A DNA stretch of 64,000 bases from Endozoicomonas sp. SCSIO W0465. Lineage in GTDB: Bacteria; Pseudomonadota; Gammaproteobacteria; Pseudomonadales; Endozoicomonadaceae. The DNA is taken from NCBI RefSeq assembly GCF_023716865.1, contig NZ_CP092417.1, forward strand, positions 2,086,001 through 2,150,000. The letters run 5' to 3'. This document shows, piece by piece, positions 1 to 8,686 of the stretch. The translations under genes were made by a program, and so were the position numbers. The notes beneath the pieces were generated by a model. The model was not told the DNA's origin. It saw only the letters and a program-made list of their open reading frames with translations, and ran no database searches. How positions within the stretch are numbered: the stretch's first letter is position 1; each line of letters starts with the position of its first letter.

Positions 1-98
1 CCGGTGCCAATACCAATCACCATATCTTTTTCAAGATGTGGCAGGATATATTGCAGTGCGGCTTCAGCCGTGGCCTTCTTGAGCTGATCCTGATTCAT
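1..98 (-). CDS. rpiA: Ribose-5-phosphate isomerase A, 5' end only
   Basis: The reverse strand from the ATG at 98 reads about 32 codons beginning MNQDQLKKATAEAALQYI and ending in VIGIGTG at the window edge. This matches the start of RpiA, where the GxGTGST loop binds the sugar phosphate. The enzyme interconverts ribose-5-phosphate and ribulose-5-phosphate in the pentose phosphate pathway. The next gene is ilvA, transcribed divergently; rpiA beside ilvA is a common gammaproteobacterial arrangement, which supports the call. Only the N-terminus is present, so catalytic residues cannot be checked. Confidence 0.82.
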   Translation of the reverse strand, partial: MNQDQLKKATAEAALQYILPHLEKDMVIGIGT

Positions 99-260
99 AA
101 GTTTACCTATAGACTGCCAAGCATAATATTTCGGAAGACAGATAAAATAAAATGGCTTTTCCGGAATGTAAATCCCACTATTTCTTTTTCGGAGTGAACA
201 TTACCACCTGATCGACACTATGTATGAAATGTCCTGATGGGCCTGTGTATTCCGTGAGCC

Positions 261-428
261 CTAGGAGCCTGTCGGACTTAAGGCTGTCCTACTGCGGTTG
301 CGATAAATTGGTCTAAAAATTCCTGCTTCTTCGTCAAATAGCCCTGCTATTCTCCTCAGAATCAGAAATTTTTATCCTCAATTTCTCGCAATCCTCGCTA
401 CGGACGCTTAAGTCCGACAGGCTCCTAG
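261..428. repeat. CTAG-flanked palindromic mini-element (MITE-like)
   Basis: The element starts CTAGGAGCCTGTCGGACTTA and ends with the exact reverse complement of that sequence, giving a 20-bp perfect terminal inverted repeat whose outermost CTAG may be the target duplication. There is no coding capacity in 168 bp. Related elements with a slightly different end lie at 2599-2766 and 12110-12291. It is probably mobilised in trans; the parent transposase is not identified. Confidence 0.75.
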
Positions 429-600
429 TGCAGAAAAGCGCTAATACCTATACAGCCAGACCCCTCGTTCCCATGCTCTGTGTGGGAATGCATACCGGAG
501 CCTGCCAGATGCAAAACAATCTATTTATGCCCGGAATCATGAGAGTTTAATGGAGACCCACAGTTCCACAGAGGCCCGGTATGCATTCCCACGGGGGACC
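425..600. repeat. Dispersed repeat, copy 1 (second copy 9769-9943)
   Basis: About 175 bp starting CTAGTGCAGAAAAGCGCTAA, with only a handful of mismatches to 9769-9943. It carries the short palindrome CGTTCCCATGCTCTGTGTGG near its left part and an inverted version near its right end, so the unit can fold into a long hairpin. It is non-coding and immediately abuts the CTAG of the preceding mini-element. Confidence 0.7.
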
Positions 601-927
601 GTAGGAACGAGGTGCATTTTCTGCCATCCTCGCAACGGGCGCTATTCTCGGTCAGCCTCCTGGTACCTGCTGAATCAGCAGGTGTTCTGTCTGGTGAGCC
701 ATTATCCGATAAACCATCCATCATTATTGCCTCTTATCTGGTCAAAGCGTGAGCCTCAACGGGCCAATGACGGAATGTAGATGACTATTGCATGTTTACA
801 AGGGGGATTCTGCGTTCATTGGGTTGGGTACTGTCGCACAGCACGGTAAGATACACTCGTTTAACATTACCCCTTATGCATTGGCTGAACTCAAAATAAC
901 GCAACCATTAAATACCAGCAGGACAGC

Positions 928-2445
928 ATGCCACACCGCTATATACGAAAAATACTGGAAGCCAGGGTCTATGATGTCGCCATAGAAACACCGGTTGATG
1001 AGGCTCGCTTCCTTAGCCAGCGCCTGAATAACCGGATTCTCCTGAAGCGGGAAGACCTGCAGCCGGTGTTCTCCTTCAAAATCAGGGGCGCTTATAACAA
1101 GCTGGCCCAGCTCACGACGGAAGAGAAAGAGCGTGGCGTCATTGCGGCTTCTGCCGGAAATCATGCCCAGGGCGTAGCCCTGGCCTCCCGGGAGATGGGC
1201 ATCAGGGCCACCATCGTCATGCCGGTCACCACTCCCGAGATCAAGGTGAAGTCTGTACGAGCCTACGGCGCGGAGGTTGTTCTGCAGGGTGACGCTTTTG
1301 ACCAGGCACTGGCCCACTCTTTTGAGCTGGTCAAAAAGCACGGCTACACCTTTATTCACCCTTATGATGATATGGATACCATCGCCGGCCAGGGCACGAT
1401 TGGCATGGAGATTCTGCGCCAGCATACCGGCCCCCTGCACGCTGTATTTATCCCTGTTGGCGGCGGCGGTCTGGCAGCGGGTATCAGCGCCTACATCAAG
1501 TATCTGCGACCCGACGTCAAAGTGATCGGTGTAGAGTTTGAAGAGTCGGCTTGCCTGAAGGCTGCTCTTGAAGCCGGTGAGCGGGTTGTCCTGCCTTATG
1601 TTGGTATCTTCGCCGATGGCGTAGCGGTGGCCCAGATCGGTGCAGAGACATTCCGGATCTGCCAGCAGTGCATTGACGAAGTCATCACCGTCACTGCGGA
1701 CGAAATCTGTGCCGCAATCAAGGATATCTTTGATGATACCCGTTCTGTCTGTGAGCCTGCTGGCGCACTTGGCATCGCCGGCATGAAGAAGTACGTGAGC
1801 CGGGAAAAGGTCCGGGGTCAAACCCTGCTGGCAGTCGATAGTGGTGCAAACATTAATTTTGACCGTTTGCGCTATGTCTCGGAACGAACAGAGCTGGGTG
1901 AAAAGCGTGAAGCAATCATCGCGGTGACGATCCCGGAGCAGCCCGGCAGCTTTAAACAATTCTGCCAACTGCTGGGTCGAAGGAATATTACCGAGTTTAA
2001 CTATCGCTACCATAACCCGGACAAGGCCAGAATCTTTGTGGGTGTTCAGGTTCACCCGGATCAGATGCCCATCGACCAGCTGATTAATGAACTCCAGCAA
2101 CACGGTTATCCTGTGATTGACCTGACCGATAACGAAATGGCCAAACTCCATGTACGACACATGGTGGGTGGGCATAGCGAAGCGGTAAATAATGAGCAGG
2201 TTTACCGGTTTGAATTTCCGGAGCGCCCGGGTGCCTTATTGAACTTCCTGAGCAAACTGGGTCAGCGCTGGAATATTACCATGTTCCACTATCGTAATCA
2301 TGGCGCTGCCTATGGGCGAGTTGCAGTAGGTCTGGATGTCCCCAAAGAGGAGCACCAGCAAATCCCGGAATACCTCGATGCCATTGGCTATCGCTACTGG
2401 TCTGAAAATAATAATGAAGCTTATAAAGCATTTCTGGGCGATTAA
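928..2445 (+). CDS. ilvA: Threonine ammonia-lyase (biosynthetic threonine deaminase)
   Basis: 505 residues, close to the roughly 514 of E. coli IlvA. It converts L-threonine to 2-oxobutanoate, the first committed step of isoleucine synthesis, in the cytosol. The PLP-binding lysine lies in SFKIRGAYNK at about residues 50-59, the phosphate-binding glycine-rich loop is PVGGGGLAAG near 175, and the serine-type motif SAGNHAQGVA is near 75. Residues about 330-505 form two ACT-like regulatory domains (PEQPGSF and PERPGALLNF starts), the usual site of isoleucine/valine feedback. The start MPHRYIRKIL fits the family. No leader peptide or attenuator was seen upstream. It is divergent from rpiA. Confidence 0.96.
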   Translation: MPHRYIRKILEARVYDVAIETPVDEARFLSQRLNNRILLKREDLQPVFSFKIRGAYNKLAQLTTEEKERGVIAASAGNHAQGVALASREMGIRATIVMPVTTPEIKVKSVRAYGAEVVLQGDAFDQALAHSFELVKKHGYTFIHPYDDMDTIAGQGTIGMEILRQHTGPLHAVFIPVGGGGLAAGISAYIKYLRPDVKVIGVEFEESACLKAALEAGERVVLPYVGIFADGVAVAQIGAETFRICQQCIDEVITVTADEICAAIKDIFDDTRSVCEPAGALGIAGMKKYVSREKVRGQTLLAVDSGANINFDRLRYVSERTELGEKREAIIAVTIPEQPGSFKQFCQLLGRRNITEFNYRYHNPDKARIFVGVQVHPDQMPIDQLINELQQHGYPVIDLTDNEMAKLHVRHMVGGHSEAVNNEQVYRFEFPERPGALLNFLSKLGQRWNITMFHYRNHGAAYGRVAVGLDVPKEEHQQIPEYLDAIGYRYWSENNNEAYKAFLGD

Positions 2446-2598
2446 GTGACATAAAGACTGGCTGGTCTGCCTGAAGCAAATGAATCCGTTTCTCAGGCAG
2501 ATCAATCGACGTCAATATTGGCATCACTGTGATTAACGTCATTGGTCGTTTTGTGTTTCAGGCAATGTTGCAATGATGCTGCAATGATTCTGCTGCCA

Positions 2599-2766
2599 CT
2601 AGGAGGCTGACCGAGAATAGCGCCCGTAGCGAGGATGGCAGAAAATTGAGGATAAAAAGCCGGAAATTTTTCGTGAATAGTGGTTTTATTTGCTAAAAAT
2701 TTCCGGCTTTTTAGACCAATTTGCTGCCACCGCAGTAGGGCAGTCTATTCTCGGTCAGCCTCCTAG
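2599..2766. repeat. CTAG-flanked palindromic mini-element, second family member
   Basis: It begins CTAGGAGGCTGACCGAGAAT and ends with the matching inverted sequence, flanked by CTAG. Inside is a further long stem: AAAGCCGGAAATTTTT is repeated inverted as AAATTTCCGGCTTTTT, so the whole 168 bp could fold as one hairpin. It lies about 150 bp after ilvA and could also act as a terminator. Non-coding. Confidence 0.75.
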
Positions 2767-2944
2767 TACATGGTTTCAATGCGTTTGACGGGTTGTCGTT
2801 ATCATAAGCCTCCGCACTCCGTTCGTCCTGAGCCTGTCGAAGGGCGCAAACTACGGCCCATGATAGATCGTGCCAAACACCCTTCGACTCCGCTCAGGAT
2901 GAACGGAGATGGTACACGTCAATCTCATTGAAATGATGTACTAG
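2763..2944. repeat. CTAG-flanked palindromic mini-element, second type
   Basis: 182 bp starting CTAGTACATGGTTTCAATG and ending in an imperfect inverted copy, with CTAG at both edges; the left CTAG is shared with the previous element, so one inserted at the edge of the other. The interior carries the inverted pair GTTCGTCCTGAGCCTGTCGA / TCGACTCCGCTCAGGATGAA. An inverted copy lies at 33682-33864. Confidence 0.75.
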
Positions 2945-3153
2945 CCTTATCAGTGCAGACCAGATAGAGAGGTGGGAAAGGAACTCTTCAGTCACAGCTT
3001 GCCACGTAATCAGCGGCAAGGAATCAATGCGAAACTTTTTTTCCAGGTGACACTCAAAAGAAAGCCAGATTGATTCACTGGCGTTAACAATCGCTTGCCC
3101 TCATAAACCAGAAAGTTCAACGATTCTCACTGCTGGATAACGGCTTTTTCTTT

Positions 3154-4269
3154 AATAACTGAAGTTACGCAGCTAACAGCTCTCTCAGCTGCCCCAACGA
3201 AGCTTTCAGCCCTGCCATATAGATTTTGGCTCTGAGCTGAAAGTGATTCAGATTTACTTTCAATGACAATACTTCCAACCTGAAGGCTGAGTAAATTGAA
3301 AGAAAGATATGATTACTCTGTGTTCTCACAGTATGCGCCGGTGACTTGGCCATTGACGCATTCGATTTCAGCGTTTTATGGAAGACCTCGACTTTCCACC
3401 GTTTCTCGTAGATTGCCTTGAGAGTCTCGGCATCACAGTCAAGATCGCTGCAAACCAGATAGAGAATGCCTGTGCTTCCGTCTTTGTTTTTAAAGACCTG
3501 ACGGTATAGCAGAACAGGGAAATCGACACCTGCTATCCACCCTTGTACAGGCTTATCTTCTGAAAAATCAACAGTATCTATACGCTGTGAACGGCCTTGT
3601 AATTTGTCGTCCAGACTGAGGGATACCTTGCGGTTTGACTTCATCGCCATCAGGAAATGTTTATTACAGTCGTGTCGAATAAACATCATATTGTCGTTTG
3701 AGCAAAACCAGCTATCTGCAAGGACATAGCGGAACATAAGCTGGTTATGGCAGCAAATCATCAGCATCTCCCGCATCATTTCATTTTTGGTTTGCTCTGC
3801 ATATCGTCTTACCTTTTTTGTCTTCAAGTCGGTGTACAGGATGGTTTTCTCGATCAATTTATAGGCGACAGGAATCGACGCATCTCCGGCTGGTAGTGTG
3901 CATTGAGCAGATTTATACCTTTCACGGTGCGATTTTTTGTATGATCAAAATGCCAGGTGTTCAGGGCATTCTCTTTGCTGAACTGCTTTTCCTGAATCGT
4001 ATCGTCAAAGATCAAAACCCCATCACTGCACTCAACCTGTCGCACGACGGGTTTAACGTAAAGCCATAAGTCACGACTGGTAAACTCATTGTTTGAAAGC
4101 AATCGGGTGAATTGGTCATGACTGTAGACATTATCCAAAAGCTCTGACACTCCCGTTGCAGTGGTCTTCCCAGACGACGACAACAGGTAGTCAGAATAAA
4201 GTTCTATGAGATCATTTTTCATGCCACCAATAATGGCTGATTTTCAGCAAGGTGCGTAACTTGAGTTAA
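3154..4269 (-). mobile_element. IS4-like insertion sequence, inactivated
   Basis: Bounded by an imperfect inverted repeat (AATAACTGAAGTTACGCA on the left, TGCGTAACTTGAGTTAAT on the right) around a single transposase gene that is frameshifted. The exact outer ends are approximate. Its right flank was then hit by the IS66-like element whose target duplication begins at 4268. Confidence 0.65.
3165..4222 (-). pseudogene. IS4-type DDE transposase, frameshifted
   Basis: Two overlapping reverse-strand frames make one protein. The N-terminal part (4222 down to about 3885) contains GVLIFDDTIQEK, with the first catalytic aspartates. The C-terminal part (about 3885 to 3165) contains ADSWFCSNDNM with another aspartate and YEKRWKVEVFHKTLK with the Y(2)R(3)E(6)K signature typical of IS4-like DDE enzymes. 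The frame changes near YQPEMRR, where the other frame reads DASIPVAYKLIEK. A one-base shift is the simplest cause; a programmed shift cannot be excluded but no obvious slippery run is present. Confidence 0.75.
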
Positions 4270-4275
4270 TAAATG

Positions 4276-5883
4276 GTAACTGTTCAGCACCCCCACATAA
4301 ATCTGGAATTTTCTGATTTTTATACCATCCTCTTAAGCACCATTTTTCCACAATATTCGCCAGCATGATTCCAGAACTACCCGCAACTATGTCGGCTGAG
4401 ATTCTCTTGAAAGAGAATGCAGAGCTGCGGATGAGAGTTGCCTGTCTGGAAGAGCGATGTCGAGAATTGGAAGAAAAGGTTGGCAAGAACAGTCAAAACA
4501 GCAGCAAGCCGCCATCGTCTGATGGTTATCAAAAACCTTGTAAAAACAGTAATTCTCCAGATCATTCTGACGACCTTTCCGCAGATAAAGGTACCGATCC
4601 ATCGGATGAAAAACCCAATCCTAAAAGTCTGAGACAGTCTTCTGGTAATAAAGCCGGTGGAAAGAAAGGGCATCAGGGCACTTGTCTTAAACAGGTCGAT
4701 ATCCCTGACTATATTGAGTACCTTCCGGTTAAAGAATGCAATAAATGTCAGTCGTCTCTTCTTGATAGTGAGCCGGTCAAATATATTGAACGACAGGTGT
4801 TTGAACCAGGGAGACCGGGTGAATTTGAAGTAACGGCCCATAGAGCTGAAGTAAAAATCTGCACTTGTGGTTGTCGGAATCAGGCTGAATTCCCGGAAGG
4901 TGTTACCGCTGCCGCACAATATGGCTCAGCCACACAGGCTATGGCCGTCTATCTTAACCAATACCATTTCCTGCCTTTTAAGCGCGTGTCAGAGTATTTT
5001 AATACTCTCTATAAAATGAGTGTAAGTGCAGGCACTGTCGCCAATTTTGTGGCCAGAACCTATGAAAATCTGGCTTCTACTGAAGAGGTTATTCGTGACG
5101 CCTTGCGGGAATCGTCTGTTGCCGGAGCCGATGAAACGGGTATGCGGGCCGAGGGCTCTTTGCACTGGCTACACGTTATGCGGGATGAACAATGGACGCT
5201 CTACTACTTGTCTGAAAAGCGAGGTCGTGAGGCCATGGACACGATGGGCATACTGCTAACATTTGCAGGCGTTCTGGTTCATGATCATTGGAAATCCTAT
5301 TTTGCATATGCGGCAACTCACGTACTTTGCAATGCCCATCACCTGAGGGAGCTTTTGGGTGTTGTTGATAGGGACAGCAATCAACTGGCGTTGCGATTGA
5401 TGAAGCTACTGAGGCTTTCCTGGCATTACTGCAAGGGCTTTAAGACCATAGGTATGCTACAGATGCCAAGTGTTGTCTGTGAACGAATCGAGAAGATTTA
5501 TGACCGGTTGCTTCAGCGGGCTCTAATGAAAGAAGTCGTCTATATGGAGAAGCAACGAGAGGAGCTTAAGCGCAAGAAAGTCAAGAATACTAAAGCTTAC
5601 AATCTCTTCAAACGACTCACTGAGTTCAAGGCTGAGACACTGCGCTTCATGTCAGATTTTACCATTCCCTTCGATAACAATGGCAGTGAGCGGGATGTTC
5701 GAATGGCCAAGTTAAAGCAGAAAATCTCAGGCTGCTTCAGGAGTGCAGACGGTGGTTCTATGTTTGCACGGATTCGCAGCTATTTGTCGTCTGCCAGAAA
5801 ACAGGGAATGGACATATATCAATCACTTCATAGAGCTGTTCGGAATTACTGTAATATGCCTTTGCTCAGTGCTGAATAGTTAC
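4276..5883 (+). mobile_element. IS66-like insertion sequence, intact copy
   Basis: 1608 bp with terminal inverted repeats GTAACTGTTCAGCAC / GTGCTGAATAGTTAC and a perfect 8-bp target duplication AATAAATG at 4268-4275 and 5884-5891. It has one gene and no tnpA/tnpB helpers, as in the single-gene branch of the IS66 family. It sits about 20 bp before the ankyrin gene and so separates that gene from its original upstream region. Confidence 0.92.
4365..5879 (+). CDS. tnpC: IS66-family transposase
   Basis: 504 residues. The N-terminus is a coiled coil (LLKENAELRMRVACLEERCR) followed by the low-complexity SQNSSKPPSSDGYQKP segment that is a hallmark of IS66 transposases. A zinc-ribbon region (CNKC, CTCGC) lies at about 125-170. 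The catalytic core has the aspartate of AGADETGMRAEG near 257, VHDHWKSY near 305 and the C-terminal FDNNGSERDVRMAKLKQKIS with its glutamate. A second full copy at 18419-19933 differs at very few residues. Confidence 0.93.
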   Translation: MIPELPATMSAEILLKENAELRMRVACLEERCRELEEKVGKNSQNSSKPPSSDGYQKPCKNSNSPDHSDDLSADKGTDPSDEKPNPKSLRQSSGNKAGGKKGHQGTCLKQVDIPDYIEYLPVKECNKCQSSLLDSEPVKYIERQVFEPGRPGEFEVTAHRAEVKICTCGCRNQAEFPEGVTAAAQYGSATQAMAVYLNQYHFLPFKRVSEYFNTLYKMSVSAGTVANFVARTYENLASTEEVIRDALRESSVAGADETGMRAEGSLHWLHVMRDEQWTLYYLSEKRGREAMDTMGILLTFAGVLVHDHWKSYFAYAATHVLCNAHHLRELLGVVDRDSNQLALRLMKLLRLSWHYCKGFKTIGMLQMPSVVCERIEKIYDRLLQRALMKEVVYMEKQREELKRKKVKNTKAYNLFKRLTEFKAETLRFMSDFTIPFDNNGSERDVRMAKLKQKISGCFRSADGGSMFARIRSYLSSARKQGMDIYQSLHRAVRNYCNMPLLSAE

Positions 5884-5911
5884 AATAAATGTTTCTCAGA
5901 GAACTTTGAAT

Positions 5912-7285
5912 ATGTATACCCGGTTATTATCATCACCACCACCACCTTCTTACCAGCAAGTAATGCTAGCCTGCGAAAAAAACCAGGTTGCCAGTGCTGA
6001 CCCGTTGCCTGCTCCCGCCTCCGGGGTTGATTACGGCGAACATGCTTTAGTGACGGCCTGTCGCAACAATGACCTGGAATTTCTGACTGCCTCAGAGCAA
6101 CTCCGTGCCGGCATCAACTACCTTTATGAGAATAAAAAAGAGCTCTCTCAAGTCGAACAGTCGGTCAGCCTACTGCATATTGCCTGTTACGAAAACCACC
6201 CTGAGGTTGTGAAACTGTTGCTTGAATCGGGTGCAAACCCAGACATAAAGTTACCCAAGTCAGGTCTTACGCCTATCGACGTAGCCTGTGCTGACAAGCA
6301 GTTGCATCAGGAGATAATTTCGTTGCTGGCGAATTATCTGTTTCCACACCGGTTGGACGTTAATACCATCCGCTGCGTCACCTCACCGGACTATCCAGGT
6401 GACTTTACTCTCCTTCAGTTGGCCTGTCGTTCAGGAAATGCTCATGCCATCAACACGCTGTTGAACAACCAGGCTGACCCGAAACAGGTAGCACCCGGTT
6501 GGAAGGTACCCCCGCTGCACTTGCTCTGTGATACCGATATTGTTGACACAGACATCATAAGTCGGCTTGTGGCAAAAGCCCCCGTTAATAGCCGTTACCG
6601 TGGATCAACTGCCTTGCACACACTGTGTAGCGGTAAACAGTGCAATCAGCAGGTATTGGATGCTCTGTTGGCCAAGGGAGCAGACGTCAACGCTATGACA
6701 CCAAAGGGAGTCACTCCCCTGATGCTTGCCAGTCAAAACAACGCCTGGCTGGCCAGTCATCTGATCTCGGGCGGTTGCGTTGATGTTAATATGGCCGATT
6801 CCCGTGGCTGGCAGGCAATTCACTACGCCGCCCAATCGGGCCATGAAACAGTAATCAATATGCTGTTAGATAAAAGAGCGGATGCCAATGCAGAAAACCA
6901 CAAAGGAGTCACTCCCTTGCACCTGGCCGTAATGGGAAAACACGAATCGACGATATACGCTTTGCTGGATCATGGTGCAGACATATCCACTAAAGCGCCC
7001 GTTACTGCTTACTCTCCGGCCGAAACCTGCAAGATCACCACGTTGGTGTTTTGCGGTGTGATATTTTGCCCTATGACCTGGTTGTTATGGGGTGAATATC
7101 GTGATCGGGTTTTGCAGGACAAACCCATCCATGAACGTGAGGTCAGTAGATATGCCCAGTCATGCTGCCCTGCCCACTGCAGTTTGTCGCCGCTGGAACT
7201 GGCCGATGAAGGGTTGCAGGAACGAATGATAAGCCGGACTATTACAACAGACCAGCCGGGAAGCTTACCAAACCCTCCAACATGA
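5912..7285 (+). CDS. Ankyrin-repeat protein with a C-terminal membrane segment
   Basis: About 457 residues from the ATG at 5912 (an upstream TTG at 5906 is less likely). Residues about 90-370 hold six to eight ankyrin repeats, with clear units such as SLLHIACYENHPEVVKLLLE, GSTALHTLCSG, GVTPLMLASQNN, GWQAIHYAAQSGHETVINML and GVTPLHLAVMGKHESTIYAL. A hydrophobic stretch TTLVFCGVIFCPMTWLLW follows near residue 376, then a roughly 60-residue Cys-containing tail. Ankyrin proteins of host-associated bacteria often target host proteins; that role is an inference here. No signal peptide is visible. The IS66-like element ends about 20 bp upstream and probably changed its promoter. Confidence 0.85.
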   Translation: MYTRLLSSPPPPSYQQVMLACEKNQVASADPLPAPASGVDYGEHALVTACRNNDLEFLTASEQLRAGINYLYENKKELSQVEQSVSLLHIACYENHPEVVKLLLESGANPDIKLPKSGLTPIDVACADKQLHQEIISLLANYLFPHRLDVNTIRCVTSPDYPGDFTLLQLACRSGNAHAINTLLNNQADPKQVAPGWKVPPLHLLCDTDIVDTDIISRLVAKAPVNSRYRGSTALHTLCSGKQCNQQVLDALLAKGADVNAMTPKGVTPLMLASQNNAWLASHLISGGCVDVNMADSRGWQAIHYAAQSGHETVINMLLDKRADANAENHKGVTPLHLAVMGKHESTIYALLDHGADISTKAPVTAYSPAETCKITTLVFCGVIFCPMTWLLWGEYRDRVLQDKPIHEREVSRYAQSCCPAHCSLSPLELADEGLQERMISRTITTDQPGSLPNPPT

Positions 7286-7303
7286 TAGTCAATGGCAAGA
7301 TGA

Positions 7304-7828
7304 ATGATGACGACAGACCAGATAAAACTGATGATAAATTACTTACTGTTTCAGGCAGGCTGGTTTGCCTGTGTGCTTGGAGGCAATCAAATTGCCATGG
7401 CAACAGCAGTGATCATTCTGTTCATTCATTTACTCTGGATAGGTAGCTGGCATCAGGAAAAACAAATACTGGCTCTTACCTTTCTGCTGGGGTGTGCGAT
7501 CGATAGCTTTCTTGGCAATATGGAAATCCTCCAGTTTCACACGGATGACGGTGGACGGATTTTACCACTCTGGCTGGCCTGTCTGTGGCTGATATTCGCC
7601 ACCACTCTCCGGCACAGCCTTGACTGGTCTCGAACCCATAAACTCTATGGAGCCATACTCGGTTTCTTTGGCGGGCCATTAAGTTATTTGGCAGGATCAA
7701 AAATGAGTGATGTAACGCTTGCCCAGCCGTTATGGCAGACACTGATGATCCTTGCCATTATCTGGGCACTTGTTATTCCAATACTTCAGCTCTTTTCGCA
7801 GGCATGGCTGAATAAAGCGAAAAACTGA
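7304..7828 (+). CDS. DUF2878-like integral membrane protein
   Basis: 174 residues with about five hydrophobic segments (LLFQAGWFACVL near 13, TAVIILFIHLLWIG near 34, LALTFLLGCAIDSFLG near 55, LWLACLWLIFATTLRHSLDW near 88, TLMILAIIWALVIPILQLF near 146). The pattern, the short length and motifs CAIDSFLGN and LPLWLACLWLIFATTL with FFGGPLSYLAG match DUF2878 (YqeY-unrelated) inner-membrane proteins of unknown function. It starts 18 bp after the ankyrin gene on the same strand and may be co-transcribed. Confidence 0.7.
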   Translation: MMTTDQIKLMINYLLFQAGWFACVLGGNQIAMATAVIILFIHLLWIGSWHQEKQILALTFLLGCAIDSFLGNMEILQFHTDDGGRILPLWLACLWLIFATTLRHSLDWSRTHKLYGAILGFFGGPLSYLAGSKMSDVTLAQPLWQTLMILAIIWALVIPILQLFSQAWLNKAKN

Positions 7829-7891
7829 TCCGGGCTAGGCTTTTCAGTTTCACAAGGCTGCAACTGCCTTAAGAAGTCAAACAATAAAAAG

Positions 7892-8377
7892 TCAATCAAC
7901 TTCTGCCTCGAACTCTTTATAAGCAAAAATTCGGTTGATGTGATGACTCTTGGCCAGCTTTTTAAACCAGTATGTGCACCATTGCTCAGGGGTTATTGAG
8001 TCTGCTGAGAAGGGAGTACTCGCCGCAAAATAATCAATCGGAATACCCTGATCCTCATCATCCAGCACATTAAACAGTATCCCGGGACCGGCGGTAGAGC
8101 CGTCATCCAGAAGCCGCGCCTTGGGATGAAAGATCATATCGATAGTAACGCGCCAGATATCACGTTGATTAGACATCATCAGGCGAAAGCGCGCCGTATC
8201 AAACTGGGCCCCTGAACCTGCTTTAATAAACTGTTCAGACTCAAGCCAGGAGGGAAATTTACGGATAACCAGACCTTCGATCTTTCGATCACCACTGGCA
8301 AACCACTGTTGTAACGCTGCCGAGTGTTGCTGCAGCAAATCATCGATAGAAGAACAAGGCAAAGTGAGTGCTCCCAT
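7892..8377 (-). CDS. Hypothetical soluble protein
   Basis: 161 residues beginning MGALTLPCSSIDDLLQQHSA. I do not recognise the family. It has no signal peptide or membrane segment, is mildly acidic, and has conserved-looking patches such as KIEGLVIRKFPSWLESEQF and PEQWCTYWFKKLAKSH. A Shine-Dalgarno-like AGGAGAA stretch precedes the start on the reverse strand (8383-8389). It is convergent with the DUF2878 gene and divergent from selD. Confidence 0.6.
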   Translation of the reverse strand: MGALTLPCSSIDDLLQQHSAALQQWFASGDRKIEGLVIRKFPSWLESEQFIKAGSGAQFDTARFRLMMSNQRDIWRVTIDMIFHPKARLLDDGSTAGPGILFNVLDDEDQGIPIDYFAASTPFSADSITPEQWCTYWFKKLAKSHHINRIFAYKEFEAEVD

Positions 8378-8686
8378 CCGATTCTCCTAATCCATCAATT
8401 ATCGCTATTCTTCTTTCGCTTCGGGTCAATCCGGTCGGATAAGTAGCTGCACATAGGGTGACGACAATATGTTTGCTACTTATCGCTGACGCCCAGAATT
8501 ACCTTTTATCACAGAGATGTGACATTAGAAACCTCTGTTTTCTGTTTTCTGTTTATGCCCCGTCAATGTATTCAATCTTTTCGTACTCTTTCGTCCTTAA
8601 GTACTTCGAGGCATCGAGGCATTTAATGAAGCGGTTCCCGATGCTAAAGTATCGGCGTTTCAAGCGTTAGCTCAGGGGTAGTACCG
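8378..8686. other. Intergenic region upstream of selD
   Basis: Apart from a possible short frame of 70 codons (8458-8670) with no recognisable features, nothing codes here. It should contain the selD promoter. No SECIS-like or riboswitch structure was recognised. Confidence 0.4.

Larger units (their letters stand above)
99..927. other. Intergenic region rpiA-ilvA, filled with mini-elements
   Basis: No convincing gene is seen between the divergent rpiA and ilvA starts. The stretch holds a CTAG-flanked palindromic element (261-428), a longer repeat (425-600) with a second copy at 9769, and a remnant right end of the ilvA-downstream element family (about 614-662, ending in the same GGTCAGCCTCCT terminus). 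Short reading frames here overlap these repeats and have no recognisable product. The divergent promoters of rpiA and ilvA should lie here but I cannot assign them. Confidence 0.6.

Noticed and set aside
550..780. Short frames in the rpiA-ilvA spacer
   Set aside because: They run across the dispersed hairpin repeats and mini-element remnants and have no recognisable product.
874..2175. 433-codon reverse-strand frame across ilvA
   Set aside because: It is the antisense shadow of the clear IlvA reading frame and has no recognisable domain.
2467..2502. Hairpin TCTGCCTGA...TCAGGCAGA after ilvA as a terminator
   Set aside because: The loop is long and no T-tract follows; the mini-element hairpin at 2599 is an equally likely stop, so I did not call it.
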